A model generated the notes under the pieces. The model searched no databases. It was not told where the DNA came from and saw only the letters and a list, made by a program, of their open reading frames with translations. Both the position numbers and the translations under genes were made by a program. From contig NW_004797432.1 in assembly GCF_000002075.1 (NCBI RefSeq), forward strand, positions 597,027 through 661,026: a DNA stretch of 64,000 bases, in the 5' to 3' direction. This stretch comes from Aplysia californica (lineage: Eukaryota > Mollusca > Gastropoda > Aplysiida > Aplysiidae). Of this stretch, positions 23,200 to 36,091 are shown piece after piece. Position 1 is the first letter of the stretch. Each line of letters opens with the position of its first letter.

Positions 23200-26100
23200 T
23201 AGTCTGTGGTGTCAGGGGAAACTATATGATTTCACTGTATTAATCCGGACAATACACGGAATAATATCAAGAGGTTGGTCCAGGATAGGGAAAGATGCAA
23301 AGTGTTTTCGTAGCTAGGGAATGACGATAACGATGTTGGAAATTGCTTGAGAACTGAAAACCCAGCAAATAAAGGCCATAAACATAATGAGTAATGTACA
23401 TTTTCAGAAAGTAGACTGTCAATAGGAAGAAGAGATCATTTGTGAAGGAGCTGAAATGTTCGGCAATATTTTAAAAAATGAGATAGATGAACGAAAATAG
23501 CAACTCAGCAGCCGATTAATTCAGCAATGAATGAAACTTATCGCCAATAGAACATGCTGTCAATACTAGGCGGGTTAATAAATTGAATCGGTTACATAAT
23601 ATGCTCAAGAAATATTTTGTCAAAATTCGAATTCCAAATGTTGAAAGAAAAGAAAGAATAAGATACTTAAAGTAGCTTCAGTTGTTAAAAGAATTAAACA
23701 GTTTTTTCTATCTCCTTTAAAAATTTTGCTTTCTGGGCTTAAAGTATTTGAATAGCTTGCGGATATACACTTTCACTTACTGAAGTCTCTGTTGATCAGG
23801 AAAGAGTCCTTTAACCGTATAGATATCTACGTGTTCTTGTGCCCCATTGAAACTATTCAAATTGCTTCAGAGGCTGGTTGCTTTGACCCTGTCTTTCAGG
23901 CCTAGTTCATGCTGTGTATGATAGTCTTTCAAAGCAGAAAGAGGGAAATATTCAACAAAAATTCTTTCTGTATATAGGTTTTGATCTGCATCTTTTCTGT
24001 ACAAGCAAGGAGCAAACAACCAAAGATGCTCAATCATGTACATGGTTATTCAAAGTAAAGATAAGATAATTTTTATTTTTACCTCAATCTCCAACTCTTA
24101 CTTGTACTCTTTCACCTTTTCCATTCATCGCATCTATCTTTGTCTCTTTTTCTCGCGTTTTAAAAACTCTTTCTCCATCTACATTTACTGTCTGTATCTT
24201 TTTATTGATTACTTAATTCAAAGAGGAAATTGCAGCAAGCAAAGATTTTGGAAATTCATGCCACCTTTCATCTAATGGATGTGTGAGGCTTAAATCTCGT
24301 AACAATAGCAAATTACATTACGGTAGTGGTAAGAGAGCTTTACACTTTTGTATGTAGCTACAACCTTAGGATTTGTGCAGCTCACATGTCTATGGATTTG
24401 TGCAGCTCACATGTCTAAGACATACCTCAGATAAGAATAATATTGGAAAATGTCAGTTTACATGTATAAATGACTACAGAATTTAAGACTACTTTGTGAG
24501 AGTAACTTGCGGACAATCAGAGTTTCATGTCTTTCCTTTCTTTGCTCTTAGATAACAAGTAAAATTATCCACTTTTGTTTGAATAGTTACATCTTTTAAA
24601 AGACACATTTGTTGTAATTAGAGACTTTCTATCTGCAAAAGGGGTTCTCTTTTGCTGTACATTGGCTTGAAATACAGTGTATCACTGGCAAGTATCAGCC
24701 CCAACAGCTTTCAATATTGACCTACTGTCTTGAAATCATGGTTTGTTTCCACATGTTTTCAGAATTCCACTTCAGCTCATCCTTGGATGTCATGTGACTA
24801 TCAAGCCGTCCAATCGTTGACATCAGAGACTTTTTGTTTTTCCCCCTGGAGTGGATGTTTGGCCTTCAGAAAGGAGGACAGTGGTGGCTTATCTCCCCCT
24901 GTTTCTCCTCTTAGAGGGGTCAGACCAAATAGGGCTTGATAGATTTGAAGCAGCATTCCCGAAAGCCAGGGAAACACCTCCACCCATCCCTCCCCTCCCA
25001 TATGATGTCAGGCACTGGACATCATGCAACGGTCAACATACACTTTGTCTTTGTGCATAGTTTTTTCTTTGTCAAGCCTCATGTATTTTAAGATTGAGAT
25101 AATTAATTATTTCTAGAGTGGCCAACAGTTTTCTCTTCACTTCACCCTGAAGAAGGATTTTGCTTCTGCTTGGTCTCGGTGAACAGATTAGCTGTTTTTA
25201 GCCATTGGTATTTTTAATGTTCAGTTTTCAAAAGATAGTTAAAGAAAATATTTTGATGTTATGTGTAGCCCTGGTGTGTTTTCACTTTTTTCATTTGGGG
25301 GTTTCTATAAGTTAACTTTGAAGTGAGTTGTTTTGTACAACATCTTAGGGCTTGTAAACAGATTGGTCAGCGCTTTATCTATGATGTTATGCAAAGGATT
25401 CAAAATATGACTTCTAACTGAAAGACAGGGTTTTTTTATGTTTGTAAGTTTCTGACTTAAAAATAGGTATTTGTTGTGGTGAAAATATTAAATATTTCAT
25501 GCAATAGGACAGACACAATGGAGTGAGAGTGTTTTATTCCGAATAAAGTTTTCATTTTCAGAATTCACTTGCATTTACAAGCACCTTAATATTTTTCTTG
25601 TATTTATTTTGAAGAATGAAATGAATTTTTTTTTCTTTTAGATTTCATGTTTCAAGCAGTTACTTTTTTAAAGAACCTTGACCTCAATTTTACCAAAATT
25701 ACTCTTTCCACTAATTTTAAATCAGACTCATTATAACTAGTAGCCTTTTTCAAGCAAACAACTTTTTCTTTTCAAATTAACTTGAATGGACATGTTTTTG
25801 TTATAATATTTTCCTGTTTGAAATACTGGAAAGAGAATCTTTACGTCTTCTGTTCGTACTTATGAGAAACATTCACTAAATACCATATGAATAAATCATG
25901 ATAACATTTTCTAATGAAATAGAAACTAGTTTGAATCCATTGACATAGAAAAGCTCCCATAATAACAACTGTGCCTTCTTGATGGACTAGTAATGCCCAG
26001 TACTAAGAGTTTTTCCTCACTATGACTCATTTGGATATGAAGAAAGGTCCAATATAATGTAGACTGATTGTTTCTTCGCACTGTGCCTGAAAAAATTGAG

Positions 26101-26898
26101 GGTGAATACTTTATCTCCATTTAGTTCATTGAGGAAGCAGGCTACAGTTAGGGATGCATCCCAGAAGAAAGACAGAAATACATTTTACATGCAGGGTGTA
26201 GAGGCTAGGCTAACCACTATGCCACAGACACTGGTATTAGACCCGCAGCATGAGAGACTCTCACCTTTGACTGACAGTTACATCCTGCGGAGAGAGAGAC
26301 ACCTTTTTTGTCAGAGAATCTCAATTGTTTTACCAACTGTAATTTTTCTCTGAGATAAAGACACAAAGTTTGATGGTAAAACTATTTTTGCTTTGTACAG
26401 ACTTACACTTCTTGTATTTGTTTCTGCTTTGTACAATGGAGGACGTGTTATGACTAGTCTTTTAATGTACATTTTCATCTCTCAATTTTTTCATGAGTAG
26501 ATGAGTGAGAGTCCAATTGTGCCTTTACCTTGATTCTAATTGTTCATTGATTTTTTTCTTCATTTTGTCATTTGTACAGTGAGAACCAGATTTTTCTTTT
26601 TTTTTATCATCAATTTTATTGCCGTTAATTTTACTTCAGATCTTCCTGAATTTATTTTTATACTGACTTTGGCCACTTTTTGATTGAAACTTTATTACGA
26701 CTGAATGCAAATTGACAATATGATAGCCCTGAATTTCATCTCATGTAGCTCATGTCATTTTTGCATCACTTTTTGCGAGTTTCAATATCATGGATTATGT
26801 TGTGTTTTGTATGTGTTTAGTATGTTTATATGTATATGTGTGAGTGATGCAACTGGAGAATGTGTACATGTGCAAATTTATGTTTGTGTGTTTCTTTG
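23200..26898. other. RBMS 3' flank or long 3' UTR, no gene seen
   Basis: AT-rich and non-coding. Contains a repeat (about 23413-23545) also seen at 46918-47040, a segment near 23595-23640 found inverted at about 59000-59065, and a 25-bp direct duplication (GGATTTGTGCAGCTCACATG) near 24370-24418. No open frame resembles a known protein. Confidence 0.5.
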
Positions 26899-27130
<232 letters not shown>

Positions 27131-30100
27131 AGATTGCAAGTTTGACTAAATGGTACAAATCAGATTCTCATATTTTGTAGAAAATTTTAAAAAAAGAATA
27201 GATTTAATGTCCTCCCTGTATGCCAATGCTGATATGGACAATGTTGTTGTGCAATGTGTATGACGTGTTCCTCTCAGCTTGGTCTGTATCACGGTGTCAT
27301 GAACACAACTGAACTGTATTTTCTAACAGCTAGTTTACTGTAGTGATAAATGAACAAGGAAAAATGTAAAGTTATGAAGTGTAATTATGCCTTCACAAGG
27401 CTACATCAACATGTATTCTTATGTGGTTCAAATTGAACTTGTGGTCAAAACTTGGTGACTCATGGACTTACTTTGACTGCCTGGATCTCCTCTATGAAGG
27501 TTTTTATATCCACATAAAGCAAAACCAAGCAGATACCAGCAAATGAGTAAAGTGATACCGAAAGGAAACTTCATGAAGGGTACTGAAGAGGAGAGTTGAC
27601 GCATTTTCATTATAAGCAAGAACAGAATTATTTACAAATTTCTTGAATGCATTCCCAGCACTAAGTCTGAGCAGGAAAATGTATGGAATAATCAGTCTTT
27701 GTTTTAGGAGGACATATTTTGACTTCGGAAGTTTTCATGATTAAATATTGAGTATTGCACTCAGATGCTTGGCGTTCAGAAAAAGATTTGGGTTTGTTTC
27801 TGAATTCTAATTATAGCTTTTGGCTTTCTGATGAACTACGAAGGAAAACCATCTTGGTTTCCAGAGCTAATTGTGCTCTGTTCATTTTGAGTAAGTTCCA
27901 TAGGAGAGGTCCTCATTTCTCTTACACATCTCATCATAACTGAAACATTATTTTCAGCCTTGTATTGTATTGATGTTGTTTTGGTGGTTGGTCTGTTGTT
28001 CAATTCTTTATATTTTGCTCCTGATTTTGCATTGTCTGCATTGATTGTAGATTGTACCCAGAAGTCTTGTTCAGGTCCGATGTTTTGTGTGCGTGAATAC
28101 TTCCATACTTGAGGACTTCAGTCAGTGCTTTACTTCCTAGTGGTCTGCTTACAGTGATTTGTGTTTCTTCTCCCTTCACATTCATTGAAATGACACTTCT
28201 TTTTAACTGTGTTGAAAAGTTCATGAAGTTCTGTATTATTCTTCTCAACACAAATTGCGCATGATATTTACACCCATTTTAGCATTTTTTGACTCTTACA
28301 TCTTTCAGAACTCGTGTGGCTTGTGGTTGTTTGAACCCCAGGCATTGATACTCATCACTTTAAAAATCGAGCAATATTTGTGGTACTGCAAGCCTTGTAG
28401 CTGTAGATACCTTATTTGATGCCTTACACAATTTGTTTGTAATTATTTGTCTCTCTTCTGTGATAGACCGTCTTTAAAGTTATATTGAATATTTCACTCG
28501 TATATGAAAACGTTTTAAAATTATGTGCTTGATTTAGTTCCAGGTTTCACACAGTATACAATTAAACTTTCCAAGAAAATGAATATGCAAAATCACAGTA
28601 TTAGAAGGGCTGCACTTTTTCTCTTTTGTCAAATTCCATTGTGTTACACATCGGATGTTGCTTCTATGCAACAGCCCGTCAGTCTTCAGCTAGTTTGTGG
28701 CGAAACGTTTTCATTTATTGGGGGTTTCTGCCATAAATTAAGCTCTCTTTCTTAAAACGAATTCATTGGCTAACTGTGGATTCTTCTTTGAATGAAGGAT
28801 TAGAAGTACCTGAAACCAAATATATACTTTTGTTTTCCCATAATTATTCTTATTCAAAGTGGGTGTTATATTCATCAGAGATATTTCCACTCACGATCCC
28901 CCTACACTTGAATCGACTTTCGCCTGTCACCGAAGGAAGAATTTCATTATGAACTGTATGTCGAAGCTTTCCGCTGGAATAGTTTTAATATACCTGCTGC
29001 ATAATGTTGTTTGGAGTAGGCATAGAAGTTATATTATTTTCCCTTCGTGCCTGAAATATTCATGTCTTTGTCTTACTTGCAACTTGTGTGTTAGAAACAT
29101 TCGCTCAAAGTTGATTAAGTTCTGTCAAAAGACAATTTCCTCTGTTGGCTCCAAGATTCAAGTGGATCAAGAATTTTGTTGCTTGTCAAGGGGGAGTCAG
29201 GTAGATCTCACACACTTCTGTGGACTTGTCTGAGAGCGTGAGGTTATTGACGCCTCACTGAGCTGACCAGTGATTGCCAACCATCAAAATTTAGCCTCTC
29301 TTTAATTGATTGTACTTTAGCACTATATTTTAAAGGGGAAAATCAACTGAATTAAGAGAAAAAGAATGACATTTTTAAGTATTTGATTGCGATGTTCAGA
29401 GGAGTATGACTTCTACCATCTGGTTGGTCAGCTAGATAAGCATGGCTAAAAGATAATGCCGTGAGTGTTGATAAAACAATATCAAAATATTCAAAGTCAG
29501 CCTTTCATTCAGGAATTATTCACAACACTAGCAATATTGTTTAGACTTTTTTTTCCTTCCTCTTCCATTCGTGCCCTTCATTTTTCACTAGGTCATTCTG
29601 ACTGTAATGCCTGTCAACCTCAGTGAATGTGAAACTGACCATAACGATATGGGTTTTCATTCAATGAATTGATTTCAAATTTTAAAGATGTCTTTTTAAA
29701 CTGTTAAGTGTCTCCGAGTTACAAGATGAGCAAAGTTGTCAATTTGAGAGATTTAATGTTGTTGTTTTTTCTTTTATAAATTATAGTTTGCAGAATCAGG
29801 AATCTCTGAGCACTTCAGTTAGAGCTGGGTGTCAAATGCTGTAAATCTCTTCATGGCTATAATGTTTTAATTTTTAATGATTTTTTGCAAGTGACACCCC
29901 TCACCCATTAAACTAACTCCTTAGCCCCTTTTCCCCACCGGATTGTACATAAACTTCATGAAATGACCTCTGAAGATGTTTTGTCTTTTCATCCATGGTT
30001 GCCACTCAGTGCTCCACTTGATCAAATCTTCTGAAATCAAATCCATTATGTAATTCTGCTGGTAAGTTGCATTCAGGCGAGTCAAACGTTGATTCACCTT

Positions 30101-30217
30101 CAAACCTCACAGCAGAGCAATTGACTAGATTTATGTTTCTGGTGCTTTAAAAAAGACTGTTATAGAGGTGAAATGAGCTTAACCTGAGAGCTCAGGATAA
30201 TGTTTCAGTCTTCTCAT
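27131..30217. other. Non-coding stretch between the two genes
   Basis: AT-rich sequence with no gene, SINE or splice structure that could be supported. The longest open frame, 28859-29233, has no recognisable domain and no codon pattern. Confidence 0.5.
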
Positions 30218-30485
<268 letters not shown>

Positions 30486-31873
30486 TGGTGGATGATGGAT
30501 TTGTACAAGGATATGTTACTGTTATGCACTCACTGCATTTCTTATCTTGTACTTGTACATGACATAAATTACATGTGCATTCTTTGCGCCTTGCTTTGTT
30601 GAGATATTTGAGGAATCTATTCATACTTGTATTAGGGAAAATTCCCAGCACATTAATTAGGGGATATTACATAATGACGATTGGCTGTCTCATTTCAATG
30701 TCAGAAGTGAACAATGACCAATCATTGCCATTCAGAATAAACAATTACAGAGCTTTGAAAACAAATCATCAAATGTAATCATGAGAGAAAGAGTGACAGA
30801 AAGCTTAGCATGTAGGAGCTAGAAGTCGAGATGGTCTCAGCTTGAAAAGATTTTAGTATGCTATTTTAAAGTGCCTTTGTCTGGTTCTGTTATAGACAGA
30901 AAGATAGAGAGAGACAGAAAGAGAGACAGACAGACAGAGAGAGAGAGAGACAGAAAGAGAGAGAGAGAGAGGCAGATAGAGAGAGAGATGGAGGGGAAAT
31001 AGAGAGGAGGTCATTGTTATTCTAATGACCATAAATGTACAGATAATCCGGATATTTCTTTCCCCTGTCTTTTTAAAAACTTGATTCATTTTTAGATACA
31101 TGAAGTTTAGCTCTAATTTGCTTTTGGATAGTTCATCACAATTTTTGCTTTTCAGCCTGACACAAAATTTTACGGAGTTGAAATTGAAAGTCATTATTTT
31201 AATGACTAAATGTGCATTGATGTTGGGGCTATAACTGCAACTCCTCATGATTTCATGATAATGAAAATGTTTCAGTTTCTAGTGGTGTCCCTGGCTCTCT
31301 TCAACCCGTGCAGCTGTAGATCAATGTATGTGTTGTGAGTAGAGCATGTGTCCGTACAGTAGCAGTACCTGTGTCAGTCAGTAGCAGTTTTCTTGTTGGG
31401 TAGTAGCAATTCTCTCATTAGCAGTCACCCCAGTACAACAACTTGACTCTCTGAGTGAGGGCTCGGAGAACAAACACCCCGTCATACAGACACATGATGT
31501 TTCATCTAATTCTCATCTCGATTGTGAATGTACCAATACGGTTGTGGTTCATCAAAATCATCATTGTACACACTTCACTCCCACTCATTAACATTCGTGT
31601 GTGCAAACGTCAACTTGTTTTCCTTGAAGATATCGTATTTGTGGGTCTTGTGGTTCTATTTGCTGCTTCCGGTGTTTTGGTGTGTGCATTTGACTCGGAG
31701 CATCCACTTGCATGACGGGTCTTGGTTATTTACTTTTTTGTCATCTTTGTCTTTGATGGATTTTCTTTGATTTTTTTTTTTTCAAATTTCTTGCCATAAT
31801 TACTGAGGGAAGGAGGGGCAGATCTTTTTTTTTTTCATTTCGTTTTGATTTTGATTCTGTCTTTGTTCACAGA

Positions 31874-31879
31874 AATAAA
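31874..31879 (+). terminator. Candidate distal RBMS poly(A) signal
   Basis: AATAAA followed within 50 bases by GT/T-rich GTGTTGGAGTTTC. It lies close to the point where the + strand stops being T-rich. It could end a long RBMS 3' UTR; there is no transcript evidence. Confidence 0.35.
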
Positions 31880-31964
31880 TGTTGTAGCAAGTCCTTTGAC
31901 ACAGAATGTGTTGGAGTTTCATTGTTTAGCCATCCCCTCATCTTGTGAGGAACTAAATGTAGGC

Positions 31965-32275
31965 GGGTTTTTTTAACGGCCCTTCAACACAGTTTAGATC
32001 ATATGAGAGGCAGGCTTCAGAACCTGTCTGTCAGAGCCGATGCAGGCTGAGAGCGGTACACCATCTCAGCAGAAAGGCCGAGATACTCAATAAAAATTTC
32101 TTCCAACTTGGGAAAAAAACTTGGGTCTCCTTCAGGTGAAAGTGAATTTTATTGAGTGTCTTGTTCTTTCTACTGAGATGTTGTATCCCTCTCAGCCCAG
32201 GTTGGCTTTGAGAGGTAGGGTCGGAAGACTATCTCCTAGATGCTCTAAATTGTGTTGATAGGGATGTAAAAACAC
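31965..32275. repeat. Inverted pair of SINE-D-like copies
   Basis: A - strand copy (about 31972-32095) and a + strand copy (about 32149-32268) face each other across about 55 bases. Matching blocks include TTTATTGAGT and CTGAGATG.TGTA.C.CTCTCAGCC (dots mark differences) and CTAAA.TGTGTTGA. A transcript through both arms could form a hairpin of about 120 imperfect base pairs. Confidence 0.75.
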
Positions 32276-32394
32276 CTACATTTATATTTAAGACCCAAAA
32301 AGTAATCTGAGAGACCCTGTTTCAAATGTCTTGTAGCAGTTTGGGGAGTTTCTACACCTCTCCATCCAGTTGCTTTTTTCTTCCTGGACACAAT

Positions 32395-33056
32395 TTGAGC
32401 AAAGAGGAGCACATCGACACAATAATGATCATATAGTGCAGAAAAGAACAGAGACAGACAGACAAAAACAGCAATGGGAAAGAAATGAAAGGGGGCTTTC
32501 GTAGTCAAGAGGTTTCGGAGTTCGCCTCTCATTCAATAGGTACCGAGTTTGAAACCTAACAGCGACGGAAAATTTTCTCCTTTCACCTCCTTTCCTGCTC
32601 TCTAACCATGTTCTGTTGTTTGCTTTCGTCTCCACTTTCTACCCACACCCTCACCTCCATTTGCCTTCTCCTCTGGGCTCCTGACTCTTTCTGCAGCCTT
32701 TCTACTGCTACTCCTTGGCTCTATCTTACTGCTGTCTTTCAGCCACACCCCTGAACTTAAGGTAGGTAAGATTTAACACCTAGACTTCTCGGATAAGGGT
32801 GAAAAATCTCGGAGGTCTCGTGAGCAAGTTGCGCATCTTAAAGATCCCTTGGTGATCCAAAATTGATAAGAGTAGGTTCTGCCACCAACTGGACAAATTC
32901 AAAAATTAATTCCTACTAAACTGAAAATGTTTCATGTGTCCCGAGCGCTCATATATGACCTTCCGCAGTTGCAAGCTCCCTAAAACAGTTATCAAAACAA
33001 AGAAAGATATTAAAAGAAGTAGAGCATACCAATGGTGCCCTCCAACCACCCACTCC
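32395..33056 (-). repeat. SINE-A2 copy interrupted by SINE-T
   Basis: Left part 32395-32490 has GCACATCGACACAATAATGA and a GACAGACAGAC stretch; the right part 33006-33056 ends GGTGCCCTCCAACCACCCAC. The two parts join as in the uninterrupted copy at 33720. SINE-T sits between them. Confidence 0.7.
32491..33005 (+). repeat. SINE-T inside SINE-A2
   Basis: Same modules as the copy at 22550: TTCGCCTCTCATTCAATAGG in the head, CTCCACTTTCTACCCACACC in the middle, GATAAGAGTAGGTTCTGCC near the end, and tail GCGCTCATATATGACCTTCC. The B box is diverged (GAGTTTGAAACC). Confidence 0.8.
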
Positions 33057-33396
33057 TGGAAACAGATGCTAAACTTGTCAGCACCTAAGAGAAGATGTGT
33101 CCATACTTATCTTTTTTACGTAAATCACATTTATATGGGGTTTGGGTAAAGAGGAGAAACTAGACGCAGCTGGGTATTGTTAAGGAAAAAAGATAAACTG
33201 ATGACAGAGACAGAAGGAGAGTCCACTGGGGTTATTGACCTTAACCATAAATATATAGGATATGTAAAGTTAAAATTTTCCAAGACTGCCACCCACTGTT
33301 GAGGAGAAAAATGGTTGTCAAACAGGTTAACATTTTGGACAGTGTGATTATAATATTTTTTTAAAACGAGGAGGGAAGCAGTGATTTGCTCAGCCT

Positions 33397-33620
33397 TGTT
33401 TGTAGGTGATTTCACGTCCACATTGACAAAATTTCGATCATTTGGGAGGCGGGCTTCCAACCTTGCCTGTCAGAGCCAACCTAGGCTGAAGGGGATATGC
33501 CTAGCAGAACAAAAAGACCGAAATTCTTGATAAATATTCTCCTGACTCAGGAATCAAACTCAGGTCTCCTTCATGTGATAACAAAGCTCCGGTGCACAGT
33601 CTTGGTCAGGCAGCCTAAAG
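33397..33620 (-). repeat. SINE-D copy
   Basis: On the - strand it has a B-box-like GAGTTTGATTCCTGAG, then TCAGCCTAGGTTGGCTCTGA and GAAGCCCGCCTCCCAAATGA. Shares the body of the inverted pair at 31965. Confidence 0.7.
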
Positions 33621-33719
33621 GCTGCTGTAAACAGCAGTTTCAACTGTAGTTATTATAGTATAGTACCGTTATTTTAATGAGTCGTCCCAAACTCAAAAGG
33701 ACAATTTTTACAAAATTAT

Positions 33720-33862
33720 TTTTGAGTAAGCAGCATATTGACACAGTAATTTGAGTAATGGTCAATTAGTACTGGGAAAAAGTAAGACAGACAGAAACAA
33801 CAAAGGGAAATTAAAGTAGTAAGACCTAACAGTAACAGTGGCACCCTCCAACCACTCACTTT
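33720..33862 (-). repeat. SINE-A2 copy
   Basis: Reads on the - strand from AGTGAGTGGTTGGAGGGTGC through TTCTGTCTGTCTTACTTTTT to a tail containing GTGTCAATATGCTGC. The head is shared with SINE-A and the tail is the variant form. Confidence 0.7.
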
Positions 33863-33948
33863 TGACTTGAAAGTGATAATCTGAATGTTTAATACCAACA
33901 CTCACAAACATTTCACTGCACAGAATCAGTTAATCTTTTCATGAAAAC

Positions 33949-33954
33949 TTTATT
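33949..33954 (-). terminator. Candidate NEK10 poly(A) signal
   Basis: TTTATT on the + strand, AATAAA on the - strand, followed on that strand by GT-rich TGTTTGTGAGTGTTGGT. A second AATAAA lies at 34240-34245. If used, NEK10 would have a 3' UTR of about 7 kb. Motif evidence only. Confidence 0.35.
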
Positions 33955-34739
33955 CTCAGGTAGTGGAGAAGATATTAACACAAAAGGAAAACGGTTCAAA
34001 AGACTCGCTTGCACATTTCTAAACAGCTATTTGCTCACAGGCACACAGCTTTTCCCTCTCAAAAAAAAAGCTGATGGCCCATCGGCATACAACTTAGTTT
34101 TAATCTCAACCCACCACATATCATTTCTTGGCAAACACAGGTACTTCCCTGAGGCAAAACTTCTATGCTTCTGAACAAAAGTGAAAACAGGTTCTCACTC
34201 TTATCCACAGGTCACAGCACCCTCTGTCTCACCAAAACATTTATTCCACAAAGCAACAACAGTCTTCATTCAGGCAATCATAGATTCACTTTCGAGCAAA
34301 ATGTCATTAAAACACTTTGCAAATTAAATACCAATTCCTAATAAAAAGCAAATAGAGCTAGCTATTCACTAATTAATGAGTACAACAACACCATTCACTG
34401 AAAAGTGAACAGAAATCAACAAACACATAGAGACAATATTTTAGCAAATATAAAAGTGCTGCTTACCAGTAAGCAAATAGCTATTTGCTATCAAGTCAAC
34501 TACCAAAATAATCAATACCACAAACAGTCATTAAGTCACTCTTTCACAATCTGCACACAGTGACTAAGGTTGGAAGTTACAAATTCAATGCAATAGAACT
34601 TTTATATTTGGACGGAATAAGAAAAAAATGCATTTCTCAAGATAATAATATAAATAGAGGTCTCTGTATAGTCCAGGTACTTCTGAACCTCCAATGGACA
34701 TCTCCATTGTACAAGTAAAGATGACACAAGACAATGCTA

Positions 34740-34935
34740 CTTGATAGTGGCACAGGACAATGACTCATATGACAGTGACATATTATATGACAGTGAAAGA
34801 TAGCAGTAACACATGACAGTGACATAGGATAGTGTAACACAGTACTGGAACATGACAGTGAAACACGATGGTGACATATTACAGCAGTGAAACATACGAG
34901 TGACACATGACAAATATAATGTATGAAAGTGACAC
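34740..34935. repeat. Degenerate tandem repeat, CATGACAGTGACA-like
   Basis: About 200 bp of imperfect 12-24 bp units built on ACAGTGACA and TGACACATGACA. Non-coding. Confidence 0.7.
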
Positions 34936-35249
34936 ATGGACTTACTGTTCATAGACAAGCTCAGAACAGATTTTTACCAAACTTCTAATGACATCTCAAA
35001 GATGAGACACACATTTTATACATGACATTAAACAGATGAGACACAACGACTTTGTTAGGATTGAAACAGTACACTCCAAAGCTTACATAGGACAAAAACT
35101 AAGTATTTGTGAACATTCTGCGGGTCAAGATGTACTTTGACAAATATGAAAATATGTATCAACTCTGATGAATGGAGGTTTGAGAAAACAATGTCTAGTT
35201 CTATGGGGGAGGGGGGGGGGGGGGGGGCTTTTCCAAACAAAGACATTAA

Positions 35250-35455
35250 CTGTCATAATAATAGTAATAGTAATAGATCGCATAAATTGCATAGCGCAAA
35301 TTCCCGCTCAACAGCAAGCTCTTTGCGCTTTACATCTATATCAATACCCCAGCAAACCTGATATCATTCTGACCCAATCGCAAATTCCTGGGAAGCATAC
35401 AGTGCATTCACTGGAAACACTGTTACCAAACCAACACAAAAAGACTTGGTGATAA
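35250..35455 (-). repeat. SINE-B 3' fragment
   Basis: ATT-type tail at the left edge, then (as + strand) GCGCAAATTCCCGCTCAACA, TACCCCAGCAAACCTGATAT and TTCCTGGGAAGCATACAGTG, the same order as in the copy at 45082. The tRNA head is missing. Confidence 0.75.
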
Positions 35456-35520
35456 AGCTAACTTTTTGAGGTATCCAAAAGGTTCTTTTAAACTAAATCA
35501 GTGAAAAGAAACTACATGCA

Positions 35521-36091
35521 CAGTCGGGCACAGATAACACAGACTTGACAAGGAAAACTCAAAATCGCTGAGAGCTCACACAGTTTGCCATTCCCCAACT
35601 GATACCTCTCTTTAATTTTTCATTATCGTTTAACCCGAATTATGGATGTGTCAAACACATTTTGAGACACTGAATTACAAAGTTCTATCTGCCCAGTGTC
35701 TTGTTTTGAGAAATTTGAAGTAAAAAATTTTGAGTTTCACAATATGTCAAGCTTTTTCAAAGGCAATTCTTTGAGGATCTTGACTAAGACTTCAAATAAT
35801 CTTTCAAAATTTTGATAGGGCAGATAGAACAATTGGTTTCTGACCTCATGATCTTAGTGACTCAAAATGGCCAAAAATGTCAGATAAAATTTTGTAATTC
35901 TAATACGGGGTGCCCACTACGGCTGGATCGGGCCGATCGCCTGACTCGATCGCCTGAAACTGAAAACAAACATGTTTGTTTTTGAGGCGATCGAGCCGGG
36001 CGATCGGGCCGATCCTATCCGTAGTGGGCATCCCGTATAAGACAGCGATTTGTCAATCTCTGACGTGTTTGGAGTTATCCGAGCCCGACTG
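35521..36091. mobile_element. Pogo-like MITE-2 carrying nested insertions
   Basis: Termini CAGTCGGGCACAGATAAC and GAGTTATCCGAGCCCGACTG are inverted. The outer parts align with the uninterrupted MITE-2 at 43660-43843. Extra sequence (about 35664-36050) includes a 13-bp inverted repeat (GTTCTATCTGCCC at about 35682, GGGCAGATAGAAC at about 35818) and the 130-bp palindrome. Confidence 0.7.
35904..36037. mobile_element. 130-bp palindromic MITE with TA flanks
   Basis: Arms begin CGGGGTGCCCACTACGG and CGGGATGCCCACTACGG (the right arm reverse-complemented). They continue through GATCGGGCC and CTCGATCGCCT, and the centre is the perfect palindrome AAACAAACATGTTTGTTT. TA occurs on both sides. It is GC-rich in an AT-rich setting and cannot code for protein. 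Confidence 0.85.

Noticed and set aside
28859-29233. 124-codon open frame in the gene-poor stretch
   Set aside because: No domain, no codon bias and no splice or promoter context; its length is compatible with chance in AT-rich DNA.
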